64,000 bases of DNA from positions 1,302,001-1,366,000 of the forward strand of contig NZ_JACHGY010000001.1 of assembly GCF_014207595.1 (NCBI RefSeq), given 5' to 3'. The position numbers and the translations under genes were made by a program. Positions 1-8,812 of the stretch are shown in pieces. How positions within the stretch are numbered: position 1 is the first letter of the stretch; the number at the start of each line of letters is the position of its first letter. This stretch comes from Algisphaera agarilytica (GTDB lineage: Bacteria > Planctomycetota > Phycisphaerae > Phycisphaerales > Phycisphaeraceae). Below the pieces are notes generated by a model. It worked only from the letters and a program-made list of their open reading frames with translations. It was not told where the DNA came from and did not search any database.

Positions 1-2
1 TC

Positions 3-2423
3 GAACCCGACAACGACAAAGTGCTGATCCTGGCCTTCGACCTGGCGGTTCGGGACAAGGAATTCGATCAGGCCCGACGTCTGGCCGCCACCGCGGGCAA
101 GCGCAACCTGGACCTGGCCGAGGGGCACTTCCTCCGCGGGCAGTTGGCCGCCGCCGAAGGCAAGCTCCAACAAGCGCTGTCTTCGTACGACCTCGCGCTA
201 AAACAACGCCCAGTGTTCGATGAAGGTTGGCGTCAATACGCCGACCTGCTGCTGCGAGCTGAGGACCCCTCCGAAGCGATCGAAGCCTACGGCACATCGC
301 TGGAGCAAAAGCCCGACAACATTAATGCCTTGGCCGGGTTGGCTCGGGCCTACAACAGCATGGGCCGGCACTCCCAAGCGCTCGACACGTTGCGCGACGC
401 CGTCTCCTACCGGCCCAACGACCAAGTGTTGCTCGGGCAATACCTCACCTATGAGCAGCGGTTCGGCGACCCGGCCACAGTCCGGCGTGTCCGCATGGAG
501 ATGGTCGAATCTCAGCCCGAGAACATCCAGAACCTCTTGAGCCTGGCAATCCTCCACGCGGAAGCCGGCGAAACCGAAGAAGCGTTGGCCCTGATCGATC
601 AGGCCGAAAAAGTCCAAGGGGTCCAACTCAACACCGTCGCCGCCCGCGCCGGCACCCTGCGGCTAAGCGAACGCGTGGACGAGGGCAAAAAAGTTATTTC
701 GGACTATATCGCTCAACGTGGTGATGAAGTAACCACCGAAGACTACCTGCTGCTGGCCCGATACCACCTGACGTCTCGCGAGTTCAACGAAGCCCTGACG
801 GTTTACAATCAGGCCGTTGCGATCGAAGACCCCGCTGCCCAGCCCGCCAGCCGTGAACTGGCCGACGTCTTGTTCAATGCCGGACGTCTTGACGAATCGG
901 TCAATATCTACCAAAGCCTCTTCGACGGCAGCGCGGAAGATCAGAAAACTGTGCTCGGCTCACGCCTGGCCGAGTCGCTGCTGCGTTTGAACCGGGTCGA
1001 TGAGGCTGTTGCGGTGTTGGACCAGCTCCAGCCCACCGCGACCACCGACGCTCTCCGAGCCATGGCCGCCAACCAGAACGGCGACCGACAGAAGGCCCTC
1101 GATTACGTGAACGCTTCGCTGGGCAAGAACAGCCGTAACCCGCTGACCTATGTGCAACGGGCCTCGCTTCTGGCTATCAACCCCGAGACCCAGGCGAACG
1201 CGCTGGATGACGTTCAGCAGGCGCTGCAAATCAACCCGGATATGGTCAACGCGTTGGCGTTGCAGGCCCAGATCCAGGCCGCGCTTGGACAGGACAACGA
1301 AGCGGCCTACTCGCTTCGGCTGCTGCTTGATAAAGCCCCCGGCAACAATGTGGCCCGGCGCCGACTGGCTCAGCTTTATCTCAACCAACAACGCATCGAC
1401 GAGGCCGAGCAGCTGATCCGCGAAGGACTCGAGCTTGAGCCGGGCAACCCGACCTGGTTGGAATTGAGTGCCGGCGTCTCGGCGTCACGAGGCAACATCC
1501 CGCAGGCGATCGCAAGCCTCGAGCAGCTTGTGGCTGCCAACCCCACGTCCCAATCCCTGAGCCAGCTCAGCCTTCTGTACCTCCAAGCCAATCGAGCGGG
1601 CGATGCCCAAGCTCTGCTGGAACAGCACCCCGAAGCGATCAGCACTTCGCCGGAACTGCAAGGCGTCCGCGGCAGTGTGCTCGTTGCGTTGGGTCAGACC
1701 GAGCCGGCCCAGCGTGTCTTCGCTCTGGCCCTGCAACGCAGCTCGTCGATCGGCGAGGTCAGCACGGTTCTTCGGCAAATGATCTCTAGCCTGGGTCAAG
1801 CCCAGGCGACGGCACTGGCCGAGAGCGTCACGGATATGAAGGATCCCAGCTGGATCGGGCTGACGCTCGCCAACCAGTCCCTGGCTGAGCAAGACTACAG
1901 CGGCGCGCTGCAGAGATTGGATACGCTCCGCCAGCAGGTCCCCGCTTCCAACTCCTCCACCCACATCCTGATCGAGCGGATGGCGGGCTTGGCGATGCTC
2001 CAAAACCGCGACTTCGAGGGGGCAAAAGAGGCCTATCTCCGGCTTCTAGACATAGACCCCGACAACATCGAGGTCCTTAACAACCTGGCCTACATCCTCT
2101 CCCACCACCTGGATAAGCCCGATGAAGCCCTGCCCATGGCCCAGCGGGCCGCCGAGCAAGCCCCCACCAACGCGGAAATCCTGGACACCCTAGGGTGGAT
2201 CCAATACCAGCTCGGCAACACCGAAAACGCCCGAGCCACACTCGAACGCAGCGTGCAAGCCCGACCTATCCCCGCTAATACACTGCACTTAGGTCGCGTT
2301 TACCTCGAAACCGGCAACTCGCGTCGGGCCCGCCCCCTCTTCGAACAATGCATCGAATTGGCAGAACAGGCAGGCGATGCCGAAACTGCGGACCGCGCAC
2401 GATCGTTTATGAAACAACTTTAG
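3..2423 (+). CDS. TPR-repeat protein of the exopolysaccharide/PEP-CTERM type (5' end outside window)
   Basis: The frame is open from the first bases of the window, so the real start lies upstream; the GTG at 21 is internal. At least 800 residues are almost entirely tandem 34-residue tetratricopeptide units with recurring A..L..AL...P and G....A...Y patterns, ending in a last TPR and a stop at 2421-2423. The arrangement resembles the PEP-CTERM-system TPR lipoproteins (PrsT-like) found in exopolysaccharide clusters, which act as scaffolds for assembly or export at the envelope. That family label is inferred from the repeats plus the neighbours (chain-length/kinase protein, epimerase and WecA-like transferase follow on the same strand). 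The signal peptide cannot be seen because the N-terminus is missing. Any other long TPR protein would look similar. Confidence 0.8.
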   Translation, partial: EPDNDKVLILAFDLAVRDKEFDQARRLAATAGKRNLDLAEGHFLRGQLAAAEGKLQQALSSYDLALKQRPVFDEGWRQYADLLLRAEDPSEAIEAYGTSLEQKPDNINALAGLARAYNSMGRHSQALDTLRDAVSYRPNDQVLLGQYLTYEQRFGDPATVRRVRMEMVESQPENIQNLLSLAILHAEAGETEEALALIDQAEKVQGVQLNTVAARAGTLRLSERVDEGKKVISDYIAQRGDEVTTEDYLLLARYHLTSREFNEALTVYNQAVAIEDPAAQPASRELADVLFNAGRLDESVNIYQSLFDGSAEDQKTVLGSRLAESLLRLNRVDEAVAVLDQLQPTATTDALRAMAANQNGDRQKALDYVNASLGKNSRNPLTYVQRASLLAINPETQANALDDVQQALQINPDMVNALALQAQIQAALGQDNEAAYSLRLLLDKAPGNNVARRRLAQLYLNQQRIDEAEQLIREGLELEPGNPTWLELSAGVSASRGNIPQAIASLEQLVAANPTSQSLSQLSLLYLQANRAGDAQALLEQHPEAISTSPELQGVRGSVLVALGQTEPAQRVFALALQRSSSIGEVSTVLRQMISSLGQAQATALAESVTDMKDPSWIGLTLANQSLAEQDYSGALQRLDTLRQQVPASNSSTHILIERMAGLAMLQNRDFEGAKEAYLRLLDIDPDNIEVLNNLAYILSHHLDKPDEALPMAQRAAEQAPTNAEILDTLGWIQYQLGNTENARATLERSVQARPIPANTLHLGRVYLETGNSRRARPLFEQCIELAEQAGDAETADRARSFMKQL

Positions 2424-2525
2424 GCAAAACAAAGAACTTATTTGAATATCACGTTCCATCGGTCAAACTAATCGAACCGACCAGGGAATATCCGGCAGAT
2501 GATCACCTCGGGGAGGAGCCTTGCT

Positions 2526-4898
2526 ATGACTGCTAACCCATTATCGACTATCCCACCCATCGGGCCCGCTACGGGGATGACCCCGCCGCCACCGGTGGGC
2601 CGTCTCAAGCCAGTCGATCCCGTACGGCTGCTTCGCCAGCACTACAAGCTCATGCTTGTCGCCGGGACCATCGGCCTGATGATTGGTGTCGGCCTGTACG
2701 TCGGTCTCCGCAAGACCTCGCCACAGTACACCTCCGAGGCTCAGCTCCTGGTCGAGACCCGCACCGTCACCGACCCGTTCGCCCCGACCGTTGGCGACAG
2801 TGCGAGTGCGCGCAATACCGATGTGGCCAGCTACATGGCCAACGAATCCAACTTCATCCTCTCCGATGAAATCATCCGCGACACGCTCGTCCGTCCCCGG
2901 GCGCAATCCACCGCCTGGCTGCAGAGCTTCAAGGGCGACAGCAACCGCGCCCGTGAAGAGATGCAGGAATCGATGCTGCAGGTCAACCCGCTGCGCGGCA
3001 CCACGCTGATCAACCTCGCCATGACCGCGCCCAACCCCGGCGACGCCCAAGTCCTCCTCGACGAGGTCATGGCCACCTACCTCAACCGTAAGAAACTCAT
3101 CAACGACCAGGCCGGTTCGGCGCTGCGTAACCTGTTCCTCGGCGAAACCAATCGTTACGAAGACGACATCCGTTCGATCCGAAACCAGATGGCCCGCTTC
3201 ATCCGTGACAACGAGATCGAAACCCTTGGCCTCGCGGCCTCCGAAGAGCAGATGGGCTACAACCTGCTGCTCCAAGAGCAGTTTGAAATGGCCGCCCAGC
3301 TCACCGCCACCCAGGGCAGCTACGAAAGCCTGAAGGCCAGCGCCTCCAACCCGGAGATGACCGACGAAGAAAACGCTTATCTCCAAACCATTCCCCAGAT
3401 CGCCAGCCGTGAAGAAGAAATCCGCACCCTCGACGAGTCGCGGCGTCAGCTGATCGCTTCGGGCCTCAAGGACAACCACCCGCAGATCAAGCAGCTCGAC
3501 AACCGTCGTGATTCGGTCGAGTACGAACTCAAGCGTGAGACCGAAAAGCAGCTCGGCGAGCTCCGTGCGCTTCAGATCCAAACCACCGCCAAGGCGGTCG
3601 AAGGATTGATGGTGCAACTCACCGCGCTCGAGCCGCAACTGTCCGAGACCAAGACCCGCCTTCAGGAGCTGACCCAGAAGCTCAACGAGTACGCCGCCCT
3701 AGAGATCGATCTTCAGATCGTGATCGAGAAAAAGCAACGGGCCGACGCAGCGCTCGACACGCTTCGTACGATCAGCAACCGCGACGACTACGTCCGCGTG
3801 AAAACCCAGGTGAGCCCCAGTGAGCCGGAACTCACGTTCCCCAAGCTCATCATTGTTCCCGCGGTGACGATGCTGGCTGTGGGTCTGATCGGCGGCCTGA
3901 TGGTCCTCCGCGAGATGCTTGACCAGCGTGTCCGCAGCCCCCAAGACCTCAAGCTGCTGCCCATCGAGAGCAACTTGCTGGGCCTGATCCCCCACTCCAA
4001 CGAAGACCCCTCGGGTGGTGGTTCCGCCGAGCGAACGGTCGAGCGATCGCCCACCGGCCTGCTCACCGAGTCGTACCGTCAGGTCCGGACTGCGGTCCTG
4101 TCCAAGATGGACCGGCGTGGCTACAAGACCCTGGTCTGCGTCGCCGCCCAGCCCGGCTCGGGCACCTCGACGGTCATCCAGAACCTCGCCGCCAGCCTCG
4201 CCTACAACGGCCGCGACGTGCTGATCATCGACGCCAACTTCCGTCGCCCCTCGCAGCACAAGCTCATGGACTGCGGCAACAGCCGTGGCCTGGTGGATGT
4301 GCTCAAAGACGATGTCGATGTCGCCGACGTGATCGTGCAGCACCCCGACATGTCGATGTCGGTCCTGCCCACCGGGCGTGCCTCCGACTCGCCGCCGGAA
4401 CTGCTCGAAGGCGCCGCGTTCCGTGGCCTGCTGGGCCAGCTCGAGACCGAGTACGACGTCGTCCTGATCGACACCCCGCCCGCCCTGCTGACTTCCGACA
4501 GCCAGATGCTGTCGAAGCACGTGGATGCGATCGCGGTGATCGTCAACGCCGGCTCCGACAAACGCGGCATGCTTGGCCGGATGCTCAACCAACTCGACGG
4601 CCAACGCGCCGACGTCCTGGGCATCGTGCTCAACGGCGTCAAGTCCTCGGCCGGTGGCTACTTCCGCAAGTCGTACGAAGACTTCTACCGTTACCGCCAG
4701 TCGGAGTCGAGCACCTCGACCAACGGCAAGCCCAAGAAGGAGAAGGCAGCCAAGGCCAAGAAGGGCCGGAAGCTGGACAAGGACGGTTCGGTCGACCGCA
4801 ACCCGATAGTCGAAGAGCAGGAAGCCCCGACGGCCGTCGCCGAGATCGACGAACTCGACATCGACCTGGACTTCCCGGATGACGACCTGAAGGCGTAA
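2526..4898 (+). CDS. Wzz-domain/BY-kinase-like polysaccharide chain-length protein with an altered P-loop
   Basis: Start chosen at ATG 2526 because a GGGAGGAG ribosome binding site lies about 8 bases upstream; an in-frame ATG at 2499 has none. About 790 aa: N-terminal Wzz region with a membrane segment near residues 40-60, a long periplasmic coiled-coil (about 200-410), a second membrane segment near 440, then a cytoplasmic CpsD/CapB-like ATPase domain. Walker A' (VLIIDANFRRP) and Walker B (VVLIDTPP) are present, and a tyrosine cluster (GGYFRKSYEDFYRYRQ) lies near the C-terminus, as in bacterial tyrosine autokinases. The Walker A segment reads AQPGSGTST: the lysine expected in GxGK[ST] is Thr547. 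An acidic/lysine-rich tail follows. The family controls polysaccharide chain length and export. Whether this copy still hydrolyses ATP or autophosphorylates is uncertain. Confidence 0.88.
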   Translation: MTANPLSTIPPIGPATGMTPPPPVGRLKPVDPVRLLRQHYKLMLVAGTIGLMIGVGLYVGLRKTSPQYTSEAQLLVETRTVTDPFAPTVGDSASARNTDVASYMANESNFILSDEIIRDTLVRPRAQSTAWLQSFKGDSNRAREEMQESMLQVNPLRGTTLINLAMTAPNPGDAQVLLDEVMATYLNRKKLINDQAGSALRNLFLGETNRYEDDIRSIRNQMARFIRDNEIETLGLAASEEQMGYNLLLQEQFEMAAQLTATQGSYESLKASASNPEMTDEENAYLQTIPQIASREEEIRTLDESRRQLIASGLKDNHPQIKQLDNRRDSVEYELKRETEKQLGELRALQIQTTAKAVEGLMVQLTALEPQLSETKTRLQELTQKLNEYAALEIDLQIVIEKKQRADAALDTLRTISNRDDYVRVKTQVSPSEPELTFPKLIIVPAVTMLAVGLIGGLMVLREMLDQRVRSPQDLKLLPIESNLLGLIPHSNEDPSGGGSAERTVERSPTGLLTESYRQVRTAVLSKMDRRGYKTLVCVAAQPGSGTSTVIQNLAASLAYNGRDVLIIDANFRRPSQHKLMDCGNSRGLVDVLKDDVDVADVIVQHPDMSMSVLPTGRASDSPPELLEGAAFRGLLGQLETEYDVVLIDTPPALLTSDSQMLSKHVDAIAVIVNAGSDKRGMLGRMLNQLDGQRADVLGIVLNGVKSSAGGYFRKSYEDFYRYRQSESSTSTNGKPKKEKAAKAKKGRKLDKDGSVDRNPIVEEQEAPTAVAEIDELDIDLDFPDDDLKA

Positions 4899-4926
4899 AG
4901 CCCGGACCCACAGACCTCGCCGATCT

Positions 4927-4952
4927 CGCCGGGCGGCTCACCCCGCCCGGCG
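4927..4952 (+). terminator. Hairpin after the kinase-like gene, terminator-like
   Basis: Perfect 10-bp inverted repeat (CGCCGGGCGG at 4927-4936, its complement at 4943-4952) with a 6-base loop, 28 bases after the stop. It is followed by TCTCTCGG rather than a T-run, so termination may be weak or partial. Confidence 0.4.
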
Positions 4953-5068
4953 TCTCTCGGTTACGCCTCGATGATCGAAGGTGTTAAGCTCCATCCCCCC
5001 CGCGAACCCGGCAGCGATGCCAGGGCTCGATCCATCGTCCCATCCTTCCGGCGTAGAGGACCGACCCA

Positions 5069-6085
5069 TTGGAAAAGACCAAGACGATCATCACCGGAGG
5101 CGCCGGCTTCATCGGCTCTCACCTCGCCGAACGCCTGCTGGCTGCGGGGCACGACTTGATCCTGGTCGACAACTTCTCCACGGGCCGACACTCGAATATC
5201 GAAAAACTTGTGGGCGATCGCTGCCGAGTGGTCGAATCCACCGCCGCCGAGGCGTTGTCGGACCCCAGCCTCCTCGAAGGGGTGTCCCGCGTGTTTCACC
5301 TCGCCGCCGCGGTCGGCGTCAAGTTGGTGGTAGATGACCCCGCCGCGATGATCCGCAACAACATCGACGAGACCGACGTCGTCCTCCGCGCCGCCGCTCG
5401 GGCGGGCGCGTCGGTGCTGATCACCTCGTCCAGCGAGGTCTACGGCAAGTGCCCGGTGCTCCCGCTGCAAGAGGACATGGAGCTGGTCTACGGCCCGACC
5501 ACCGCGTCACGCTGGAGCTACGGCCTGTCCAAAGCCATCGACGAACACCTCGCGATCGACCTGGCGCGTCGCATCGGGCTCCGCAGCGTCGTCGTGCGGC
5601 TGTTCAACACGGTCGGGCCCCGGCAGGTCGGCCGCTACGGCATGGTGGTCCCCCGCTTCGTGTCGCAAGCGGTCGCAGGCAAAGACCTCACGCTTTACGG
5701 CAATGGACAGCAGACCCGTGCGTTCTGCGATGTGCGTGACGTGGTGGATGCACTCGCTCAGCTGATGGACCTGGAAGACGCGTACGGCCGGGTGTTCAAC
5801 GTCGGCTCGACCCAGCAGATCACCATCGAACAGCTCGCCGACCAGGTCATCGAACAGGTGGCCGAGGCGGGCGGCCCCAAGGTCGACAAGACCTATGTGT
5901 CCTACGAAGCGGTTTACGGCGAGGGCTTCGAAGACCCGCCCCACCGCCTCCCGGACATGACCCGGCTGCAGGAAGCGATCGGCTTCTCCCCCAAGGTCCC
6001 GCTCCGGCAAACTTTGAGTGAGCTCATCGCCTCTGAACAAGATCGCACTAGACTCGTCGGCCAATCGGAAGAAGAGAAGGGATGA
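5069..6085 (+). CDS. NAD-dependent epimerase/dehydratase (extended SDR), nucleotide-sugar modifying
   Basis: 338 aa from a TTG start at 5069, with GAGGA about 10 bases upstream and the Rossmann motif starting at once (GGAGFIGSHLAERLL, about residues 9-23). The SDR catalytic set is visible: the TSSSEVYG segment, then Tyr151 and Lys155 in SYGLSK. The sequence resembles UDP-glucuronate decarboxylase/UDP-glucose 4-epimerase-like enzymes that interconvert nucleotide sugars in the cytoplasm. I cannot fix the substrate. It lies in the polysaccharide block, and its stop overlaps the next gene's start by ATGA (6082-6085), so the two are probably translationally coupled. The product would feed sugar units into chain assembly. 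Confidence 0.85.
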   Translation: MEKTKTIITGGAGFIGSHLAERLLAAGHDLILVDNFSTGRHSNIEKLVGDRCRVVESTAAEALSDPSLLEGVSRVFHLAAAVGVKLVVDDPAAMIRNNIDETDVVLRAAARAGASVLITSSSEVYGKCPVLPLQEDMELVYGPTTASRWSYGLSKAIDEHLAIDLARRIGLRSVVVRLFNTVGPRQVGRYGMVVPRFVSQAVAGKDLTLYGNGQQTRAFCDVRDVVDALAQLMDLEDAYGRVFNVGSTQQITIEQLADQVIEQVAEAGGPKVDKTYVSYEAVYGEGFEDPPHRLPDMTRLQEAIGFSPKVPLRQTLSELIASEQDRTRLVGQSEEEKG

Positions 6086-7419
6086 ATACCACGATTCCAG
6101 ACCAGATTCTCCGGGCCCCGGTAACGCTCGCTGATTTCAGCGGGATGGTGCAGGAGCTCGGCCCCTTCATGGGCGTGTTCTTCGTCGCGTTTTTCGTGGC
6201 GATCATCCTGACGCCGACCATGAAGCACCTGGCGATCAAGAACGGGATCGTGGACTGGCCCGACCTCAAGCGGAAAAACCACGCCATGCCCGTGGCATAC
6301 CTGGGCGGGGTCGCCATCTTCATCGGCTGGGTCTGCGGGGTGTTTTCCAGCTATGTCGTCACCCCGGAGATGTCGATCTCCCCCGACGGCAGCGATCGCC
6401 TCCTGCTGCAGAGCTTCCCGATTTCGATCCTGATCGGTGCGGGCGTTATCACGCTGACCGGCCTGTTCGACGACGTCTACGGGATCCGCGCCCGGGTGAA
6501 GATCGGCGGCCAGCTGTTCGCCGCCGCCGCGCTGACCTGGGACCGCATCGGCATCGACCTCACCGAAACCCTGTTCAACCTCGTCGGTTTGTCGCCGTCC
6601 AGCACCGTGGTGTATTTCACGGCAACCTTCCTGGTGGCGATCTTCGTCCTGGGGGCCTGCAACGCGGTCAATCTCATCGACGGGCTCGACGGCCTCTCCT
6701 CGGGGGTGGTGGCGATCTCCATGATCGGCTTCCTGCTGATCGCGCTGCTGGTCAGCCAGAACCCCGACGCCACCGTCGCGGCGCTGGACAACCCCAAGCG
6801 GATCGTGCTCTGCCTCGCGGCGATCGGGGCGATCCTGGGATTCCTGCCCTACAACTTCAACCCCGCCAGCATCTTCATGGGTGACGCGGGCTCCCTGCTG
6901 CTGGGCTTCCTCGCGGTCACCGCCATCCTGCTCTTCGGCGACGCGGGCGGGTGGTCGCTGAAGCTGGTCACGGCCTCACTGATCGTCTTTGCCGTGCCCA
7001 TGACCGACACCTCCCTGGCGATCATCCGCCGGAAGATGCGGGGACAGCCGATTTTCAGCCCGGACAACCAGCACCTGCACCACCTGCTGCGTCGGTCGGG
7101 CCTTTCGGTCAAGAAATCGGTCTTCGTGATGTACGGCGCGGCGATCGTCTTCGCCGTGATCGGCGTGGCGATGATCGGGCTCGACCTGCAGTGGCGCTAC
7201 ACCCTGGCGATCTTCTTCGTGATCTACGGCTTCATCATGGTCACGGCGTTCAAGTACGGGGCCTACTGCATCGCCCAGGACAAGCTGCTCCAGAGCCAAT
7301 CCGAGCCCGACATCCCGGACGCCGCCCCGATCAACCGCCCGATGCCCACCCACAGCGGCCCCAACGGGGACAGCGCCATGGAGCTTTCGCCCCCGATCGA
7401 CCCCGCTTCGCGGAATTAA
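6082..7419 (+). CDS. Undecaprenyl-phosphate sugar-1-phosphate transferase, MraY/WecA family
   Basis: 445 aa polytopic membrane protein with about ten or eleven hydrophobic segments. Family motifs are present: LTGLFDDVYGIRA (Mg-binding Asp pair), NAVNLIDGLDGL, ASIFMGDAGSLLLG, and the cytoplasmic His motif HLHHLLRRSGLS. These match WecA/TagO-type enzymes that transfer HexNAc-1-phosphate from a UDP-sugar onto undecaprenyl phosphate to start glycan assembly. MraY itself normally sits in a cell-wall cluster, so a polysaccharide-initiating role is preferred here. The start overlaps the epimerase stop (ATGA). A hydrophilic tail of about 45 residues rich in Pro, Asp and Ser follows the last membrane segment. 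Confidence 0.87.
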   Translation: MNTTIPDQILRAPVTLADFSGMVQELGPFMGVFFVAFFVAIILTPTMKHLAIKNGIVDWPDLKRKNHAMPVAYLGGVAIFIGWVCGVFSSYVVTPEMSISPDGSDRLLLQSFPISILIGAGVITLTGLFDDVYGIRARVKIGGQLFAAAALTWDRIGIDLTETLFNLVGLSPSSTVVYFTATFLVAIFVLGACNAVNLIDGLDGLSSGVVAISMIGFLLIALLVSQNPDATVAALDNPKRIVLCLAAIGAILGFLPYNFNPASIFMGDAGSLLLGFLAVTAILLFGDAGGWSLKLVTASLIVFAVPMTDTSLAIIRRKMRGQPIFSPDNQHLHHLLRRSGLSVKKSVFVMYGAAIVFAVIGVAMIGLDLQWRYTLAIFFVIYGFIMVTAFKYGAYCIAQDKLLQSQSEPDIPDAAPINRPMPTHSGPNGDSAMELSPPIDPASRN

Positions 7420-7434
7420 ACCCGGCCGCTCGGC

Positions 7435-7462
7435 TTGCAGGCCCCCGGGATCGGATTACAAT
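7435..7462 (+). promoter_or_regulatory. Candidate sigma-70 promoter for rpsB
   Basis: TTGCAG (7435-7440), a 16-base spacer, and TACAAT (7457-7462). It lies just after the transferase gene and is the best promoter-like match before rpsB, predicting a leader of about 340 bases. Confidence 0.45.
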
Positions 7463-7810
7463 GTGGTACGCGGCGGAGTTGCCGCGAACGTCAGAAGTTG
7501 GTCTAGACCGTGTTTTTGCCCTTCGCAGGGAGAAAACAGCTCGGTTTAGACCTGTTTTGTATTCAGTTGCCCTCGGTCACGGCGGGACAGCAGGCAGGAC
7601 GCTGGCTTCCCCTCCCCACCGCTCCGGCTTTTTGCCCAAGCGGAAGGGATATCGCCCCCCTCTCCTGGAACGCCCAGGAGCCGACCCGGCAGCATCAACC
7701 CGTGTCGCTCACCGCCTCGCCACGTTGGCGAACCCCGTGTGACCGGCCACATTTTTTCCCCAAGGGACGGCTCGATTTGGTAAGCCCTCCCACCGTCAGG
7801 AGTTTCGCAC
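7463..7810 (+). promoter_or_regulatory. Long rpsB leader with structured elements
   Basis: No convincing gene. Visible elements are a hairpin CGCGGC-GGAGTT-GCCGCG near 7472-7489, and a near-duplicate decamer GGTCTAGACC (7500-7509) and GGTTTAGACC (7543-7552), each followed within a base or two by TGTTTT. The first decamer is fully self-complementary. The RBS TCAGGAG lies just before the rpsB ATG. Position and structure suggest an autoregulatory r-protein leader. This is inference; the ORF reading through the region (7510-7827) has no family resemblance. Confidence 0.35.
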
Positions 7811-8641
7811 ATGGCCTCGCTCGTTAACGACCTTATTGAAGCCGGCATCCACTTCGGCCACCGGTCCACGCACTGGAACCCGAAGATGGAACCGTACATC
7901 TTCGGTAAGCGCAACCGCATCCACATCATCGACGTCAAGCAGACGATCAAGGGCCTCCTGCTCGCCCGCAAGTTCGTCACCAAGACCGTCGCCGGCGGCA
8001 AAGACGTCCTCTTCGTGGGCACCAAGCGTCAAGCCCGCAACATCATCGAGAAGCACGTCAAAGAGTGCGGCATGCACTACTGCACCGAGCGTTGGCTCGG
8101 CGGCACGCTGACCAACTTCTCCACCATCCGCCAACGCCTCAAGCGTCTCGAAGAGCTCGAGCGCATCGAAGAGTCCGGCGAGATGAAGAGCTACTCCAAG
8201 AAGATGGAGTCGCAGCTCAACCGTGAAAAAACCAAGATCCTGCGGAACCTCGAAGGCATCCGCAACATGAACAAGCTGCCCGGCCTGATGGTCATCGTCG
8301 ACGTGAACAACGAGATGAACGCCGTCAAAGAAGCCCGCAAGCTCGGCATCCCCACCGTCTGCCTGATCGACACCGACAGCGACCCGGACTTCGCCGACAT
8401 TCCGATCCCCGGCAACGACGACGCGATGCGTTCGATCGAGATCGTGATCGATCAGCTCTGCCGTGCGGTGCAGGAAGGCAAGCAGTCGCGCACCGTCGCC
8501 GCTGAAGGCAAAGACGCCCCGGCCGAAGACAAGCCCCGCCGCCGCAGCAGCCGGGCCCAGTTCTCCGCCGACGCCCCGGCGCCGACCGCGGAAGACACCC
8601 CCGCGGACGCCCCGGCCCCCGAGGCTCAGCCCGCCAGCTAA
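7811..8641 (+). CDS. rpsB: 30S ribosomal protein S2
   Basis: 276 aa. Typical S2 opening (LIEAGIHFGHRSTHWNPKM), the TERWLGGTLTNF segment, and PGLMVIVDVNNEMNAVKEA are all visible. S2 binds late to the 30S subunit near S1. The ATG is preceded by TCAGGAG at a suitable distance. The last roughly 45 residues form an Ala/Pro/Asp-rich tail beyond the usual core of about 235 residues, as seen in several phyla. Followed by tsf in the classical rpsB-tsf order. Confidence 0.98.
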   Translation: MASLVNDLIEAGIHFGHRSTHWNPKMEPYIFGKRNRIHIIDVKQTIKGLLLARKFVTKTVAGGKDVLFVGTKRQARNIIEKHVKECGMHYCTERWLGGTLTNFSTIRQRLKRLEELERIEESGEMKSYSKKMESQLNREKTKILRNLEGIRNMNKLPGLMVIVDVNNEMNAVKEARKLGIPTVCLIDTDSDPDFADIPIPGNDDAMRSIEIVIDQLCRAVQEGKQSRTVAAEGKDAPAEDKPRRRSSRAQFSADAPAPTAEDTPADAPAPEAQPAS

Positions 8642-8655
8642 TCTCAAAACTCCAC

Positions 8656-8683
8656 CCGCTGCCCCGCACCCGCGGGGCAGCGG
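8656..8683 (+). terminator. Strong GC hairpin between rpsB and tsf
   Basis: Perfect 12-bp stem: CCGCTGCCCCGC at 8656-8667 and its complement at 8672-8683, loop ACCC. No T-run follows. It probably reduces read-through or protects the rpsB mRNA 3' end rather than fully terminating. Confidence 0.55.
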
Positions 8684-8812
8684 CTTAGCCTAAAACTCAC
8701 GCGAAACCCCGGCGTTTCGCATGCTATCGTCTCTCTCCTCGTGGCCGCCTCGGCGGCTCGAAACCGAGACACCGACCTCCCGTATTAACCCCGTAATCCC
8801 GGAGAAATCCCA

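Noticed and set aside
2541-3638. Long minus-strand ORF of 365 codons
   Set aside because: It lies entirely inside the Wzz/BY-kinase-like gene; it is a codon-bias shadow with no family motif.
7469-7490. CsrA site in the rpsB leader hairpin (GGA in loop)
   Set aside because: A single GGA in a GC-rich hairpin is expected by chance and does not overlap the rpsB ribosome binding site.
7510-7827. ORF in the rpsB leader
   Set aside because: No family resemblance, no RBS, and it runs into rpsB in another frame; the region is better read as a leader.
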